Shown: piece by piece, positions 5,421-7,069 of the stretch | How the letters are laid out: every line of letters begins with the position of its first letter | How positions within the stretch are numbered: the stretch's first letter is position 1 | Assembly: GCA_036567205.1 (NCBI GenBank) | Contig: DATCVA010000184.1 | Location: 1 to 7,069, forward strand | DNA: 7,069 bases | Source: DATCVA01 sp036567205 | GTDB lineage: Bacteria; Pseudomonadota; Gammaproteobacteria; Burkholderiales; Burkholderiaceae_B | Reading direction: 5' to 3' | Translations under genes and position numbers: made by a program | The notes under the pieces: generated by a model | Seen by the model: only the letters and a program-made list of their open reading frames with translations | Told to the model about the DNA's origin: nothing | Databases searched by the model: none

Positions 5421-6335
5421 TTAGGCTGCCGGCCGCTGGCCGGTACCGCTGGAATCCTGATAGCGCCATACTTTTTCAAGCAAACGGCATGTCGCGGGCT
5501 TTAGAAGCCGTCTTTGTTTGTATATCTGCGGCCAGCCATAAAGCGCATCGAACAAGACACGCACGCGAGCGCCAAGGCCTGGCAGCTCGGCCAGAGACTG
5601 CATGGTGCGCCGGACTGCGATGGCCCATGGCAAGCGCAGCCACACCGTCCATAACGCATTGCGTGCAATCATCCGTTGACGCAACCGTACATCACGCAGT
5701 TTCGACGGCCAATGAAAAACCACAAGCGCCGGCGCGTATGCAATGCCGCCGCCAGCATCAAGAACGTCCATCGCCAGCAGGGTTTCTTCGCCGCCGATAA
5801 AGAAGGGCTCCCAATAGCCTCCAGCGGCCAGAAACGCTTGTGTGCGCATTACAATGGCGCCCGCCATAAACCCGGTCAGCCTTGGCCCTACTCCCCCCAC
5901 CTGCTCCAACGGGCTCTGTGCCATTGCGTAGCATGCCGTGTCAGGCCGCGCCTCGGGCCCCACCAGAATACGGGCGTTCAAGATCGTAAGTTCAGGTCTT
6001 GCTTCCAGAATCTTGACAGCAGTACTTAGCGCTTCTGTGTCCCACCAGGTGTCATCGTCGCAAAACGCAACGTATGGTGTATGAGCGCGCAGCACGCCAA
6101 GATTCCTGCCTGCCGCGCCCAGATTGCGACTGGCGCGCACAAGCGTTACACCAGGAAAGCCGCTTTCGATGCGGCTGACCGTCTCGTCGGTACTGCCGTT
6201 ATCCACAACGATAATTGGATACCTTCCGGGCAATTCCACTAGCCGCTTTAATGTACGGCACACTTCGCTACAGCGATTGTTCGTCAGAACCACGATAGAA
6301 ATCCGCGGTCCGCTGCCTGGAGGGAAATCGATCAC
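5421..6335 (-). CDS. Family 2 glycosyltransferase
   Basis: A 304-residue GT-A fold glycosyltransferase that would transfer a sugar from a nucleotide donor to a growing glycan or lipid carrier at the cytoplasmic face. The N-terminal nucleotide-binding part has ISIVVLTNNR (12-21) and VVDNGSTDET (43-52). The DXD metal-binding motif lies in FCDDDTWWDTEA (Asp93-95). GGEETLLAMDVLDAGG (181-196) supplies the likely catalytic acidic residues, followed by HWPS (208-211). The C-terminus is basic with no strong membrane helix. I chose GTG at 6335: AAGGAG (6349-6344) stands 8 bases upstream, and GTG overlaps the TGA of the deacetylase gene as GTGA. ATG at 6374 would add 13 residues but lacks a good site. 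Donor and acceptor cannot be read from the sequence. It is probably co-transcribed with the deacetylase and ugd. Confidence 0.9.
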   Translation of the reverse strand: MIDFPPGSGPRISIVVLTNNRCSEVCRTLKRLVELPGRYPIIVVDNGSTDETVSRIESGFPGVTLVRASRNLGAAGRNLGVLRAHTPYVAFCDDDTWWDTEALSTAVKILEARPELTILNARILVGPEARPDTACYAMAQSPLEQVGGVGPRLTGFMAGAIVMRTQAFLAAGGYWEPFFIGGEETLLAMDVLDAGGGIAYAPALVVFHWPSKLRDVRLRQRMIARNALWTVWLRLPWAIAVRRTMQSLAELPGLGARVRVLFDALYGWPQIYKQRRLLKPATCRLLEKVWRYQDSSGTGQRPAA

Positions 6336-7069
6336 GCCGCCTGCTCCTTGCGGGAGGTAAGCCGCCAATAGCATTCAGGCTCTTGCAGAATGCTGCGTAC
6401 GCCAGCGGCGCCCAGGCCCGCTAATTGACTGCGATACGATGCAACGGCGGGCGCCTTGCGGCTCACGGTACAGCGCAAATTCGCCGGAGTAGCTGTTAAT
6501 CCCTGTATTAGCAGCCATGAAAGCCTTTCCTGAACGAGCCCCTGGTACACCCGGTATGGTATTTCCTCGTATACAAACCATGGCATGGCTGGAAAGAGCC
6601 GGCATAGTGTCATCAATGCATTGGAAGTGCAAATATGATCTTCATGAAACAGGCCCAATGGTGCAAAAACAGCTGCGGGATGTTGTCGCAAGATGGTACA
6701 AGACAGCGTGTCGACTAGCTGGCCGGCGATAACAGACGAGCCCCGTACATACTGGCTATCCAGAAAATCCAGGTCAATCGCCCTGGCATTCACCAGCGCT
6801 AATGCGCTTTGATTTTCGGTGTTTCGGATGCGTATGGCCTCGAGTGCATTAGCGAAGCCGCAGCGCCGATCCCAGTCCGTCGACAGCTCTATTTGCGCCG
6901 GCAGGCCTGTATAGACGGTCACGACCGTACTCCCAGGCCTTGCAGCCAGCAGGCCTGCGCAACTGAAAATGGCATCATCGTAGTGGGGTGAGACAACCAG
7001 GACCGGCGGGCCGATTTTTTCTTCCTCATCGGCCCGGGTATGCTGCGCCAATAAATAGTTTGATGCATG
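6332..7069 (-). CDS. PIG-L/LmbE family deacetylase, 5' end probably beyond the window
   Basis: Zinc-dependent de-N-acetylase of the PIG-L/LmbE family, which removes acetyl groups from N-acetyl sugars or related amides. Counted from a TTG at 7051 the protein has 239 residues. The metal and catalytic motif SPHYDDAIFSCAG gives His23, Asp25 and Asp26; the second motif FHEDH gives His136 and His139. By analogy with MshB, His23, Asp26 and His139 bind zinc and Asp25 is the base. The classic PHPDDE motif is changed to PHYDDA. The frame is open to the right edge with no in-frame stop (upstream residues HASNYLL), and the TTG has no ribosome-binding site, so the true start may lie outside. The stop overlaps the glycosyltransferase GTG. 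Substrate is unknown; context suggests a sugar intermediate of a surface glycan. Confidence 0.87.
   Translation of the reverse strand, partial: HASNYLLAQHTRADEEEKIGPPVLVVSPHYDDAIFSCAGLLAARPGSTVVTVYTGLPAQIELSTDWDRRCGFANALEAIRIRNTENQSALALVNARAIDLDFLDSQYVRGSSVIAGQLVDTLSCTILRQHPAAVFAPLGLFHEDHICTSNALMTLCRLFPAMPWFVYEEIPYRVYQGLVQERLSWLLIQGLTATPANLRCTVSRKAPAVASYRSQLAGLGAAGVRSILQEPECYWRLTSRKEQAA
6344..6349 (-). promoter_or_regulatory. Ribosome-binding site deciding the glycosyltransferase GTG start
   Basis: AAGGAG on the minus strand, 8 bases before GTG 6335. It is the strongest Shine-Dalgarno match near this junction and lies within the end of the deacetylase gene, as expected for coupled translation. 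Confidence 0.7.

Noticed and set aside
6517..6991. Plus-strand open frames opposite the deacetylase gene
   Set aside because: They show no recognisable motif and are antisense shadows of a gene with clear zinc-binding motifs.

Overview
The window comes from a bacterial chromosome or island with moderately high G+C. The protein sequences look most like those of Pseudomonadota, probably a beta-proteobacterium such as a member of the Burkholderiales. That placement is an inference from protein style only, because no rRNA or other marker gene is present. All genes I can support lie on the minus strand, so the window is read right to left. It is almost fully coding: the longest stretch without a confident gene is about 230 bases (3694-3923).

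Right part (about 3924-7069): a fragment of a surface-polysaccharide or glycoconjugate cluster. In transcription order it holds a PIG-L/LmbE-type zinc deacetylase (5' end at or beyond the right edge), a family 2 glycosyltransferase that overlaps it by 4 bases (GTGA), and a UDP-glucose 6-dehydrogenase (ugd) that would supply UDP-glucuronate. Two unexplained tails of open reading frame flank ugd. One ends in an ATGA overlap with the ugd start codon (5276-5420). The other lies just downstream of ugd (3779-3923). They may be scars of replaced genes.

Middle part (2001-3759): a compact metal-response cassette. A DUF156 (CsoR/RcnR family) repressor carries an H-C-H-C metal-ligand fingerprint with the same spacing as the nickel sensor InrS. 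It is followed by a small DUF2798 membrane protein and then by an EamA/DMT-type membrane transporter with a very histidine-rich C-terminal tail (23 His in the last 63 residues). A 19-bp near-palindrome built of C and G tracts sits between the -35 and -10 boxes of a good promoter ahead of the repressor gene, as expected for autoregulation. The likely job is export or homeostasis of nickel, cobalt or a similar cation.

Left part (1-1977): chrB and chrA of a chromate-resistance operon, joined by a 4-base ATGA overlap. chrA runs off the left edge. A short AT-rich region with overlapping inverted repeats precedes chrB.

Together, positions 1 to about 3760 read as a heavy-metal resistance segment (cation module plus chromate module) abutting a cell-surface carbohydrate cluster. 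I saw no transposase, integrase, tRNA, rRNA or CRISPR array.
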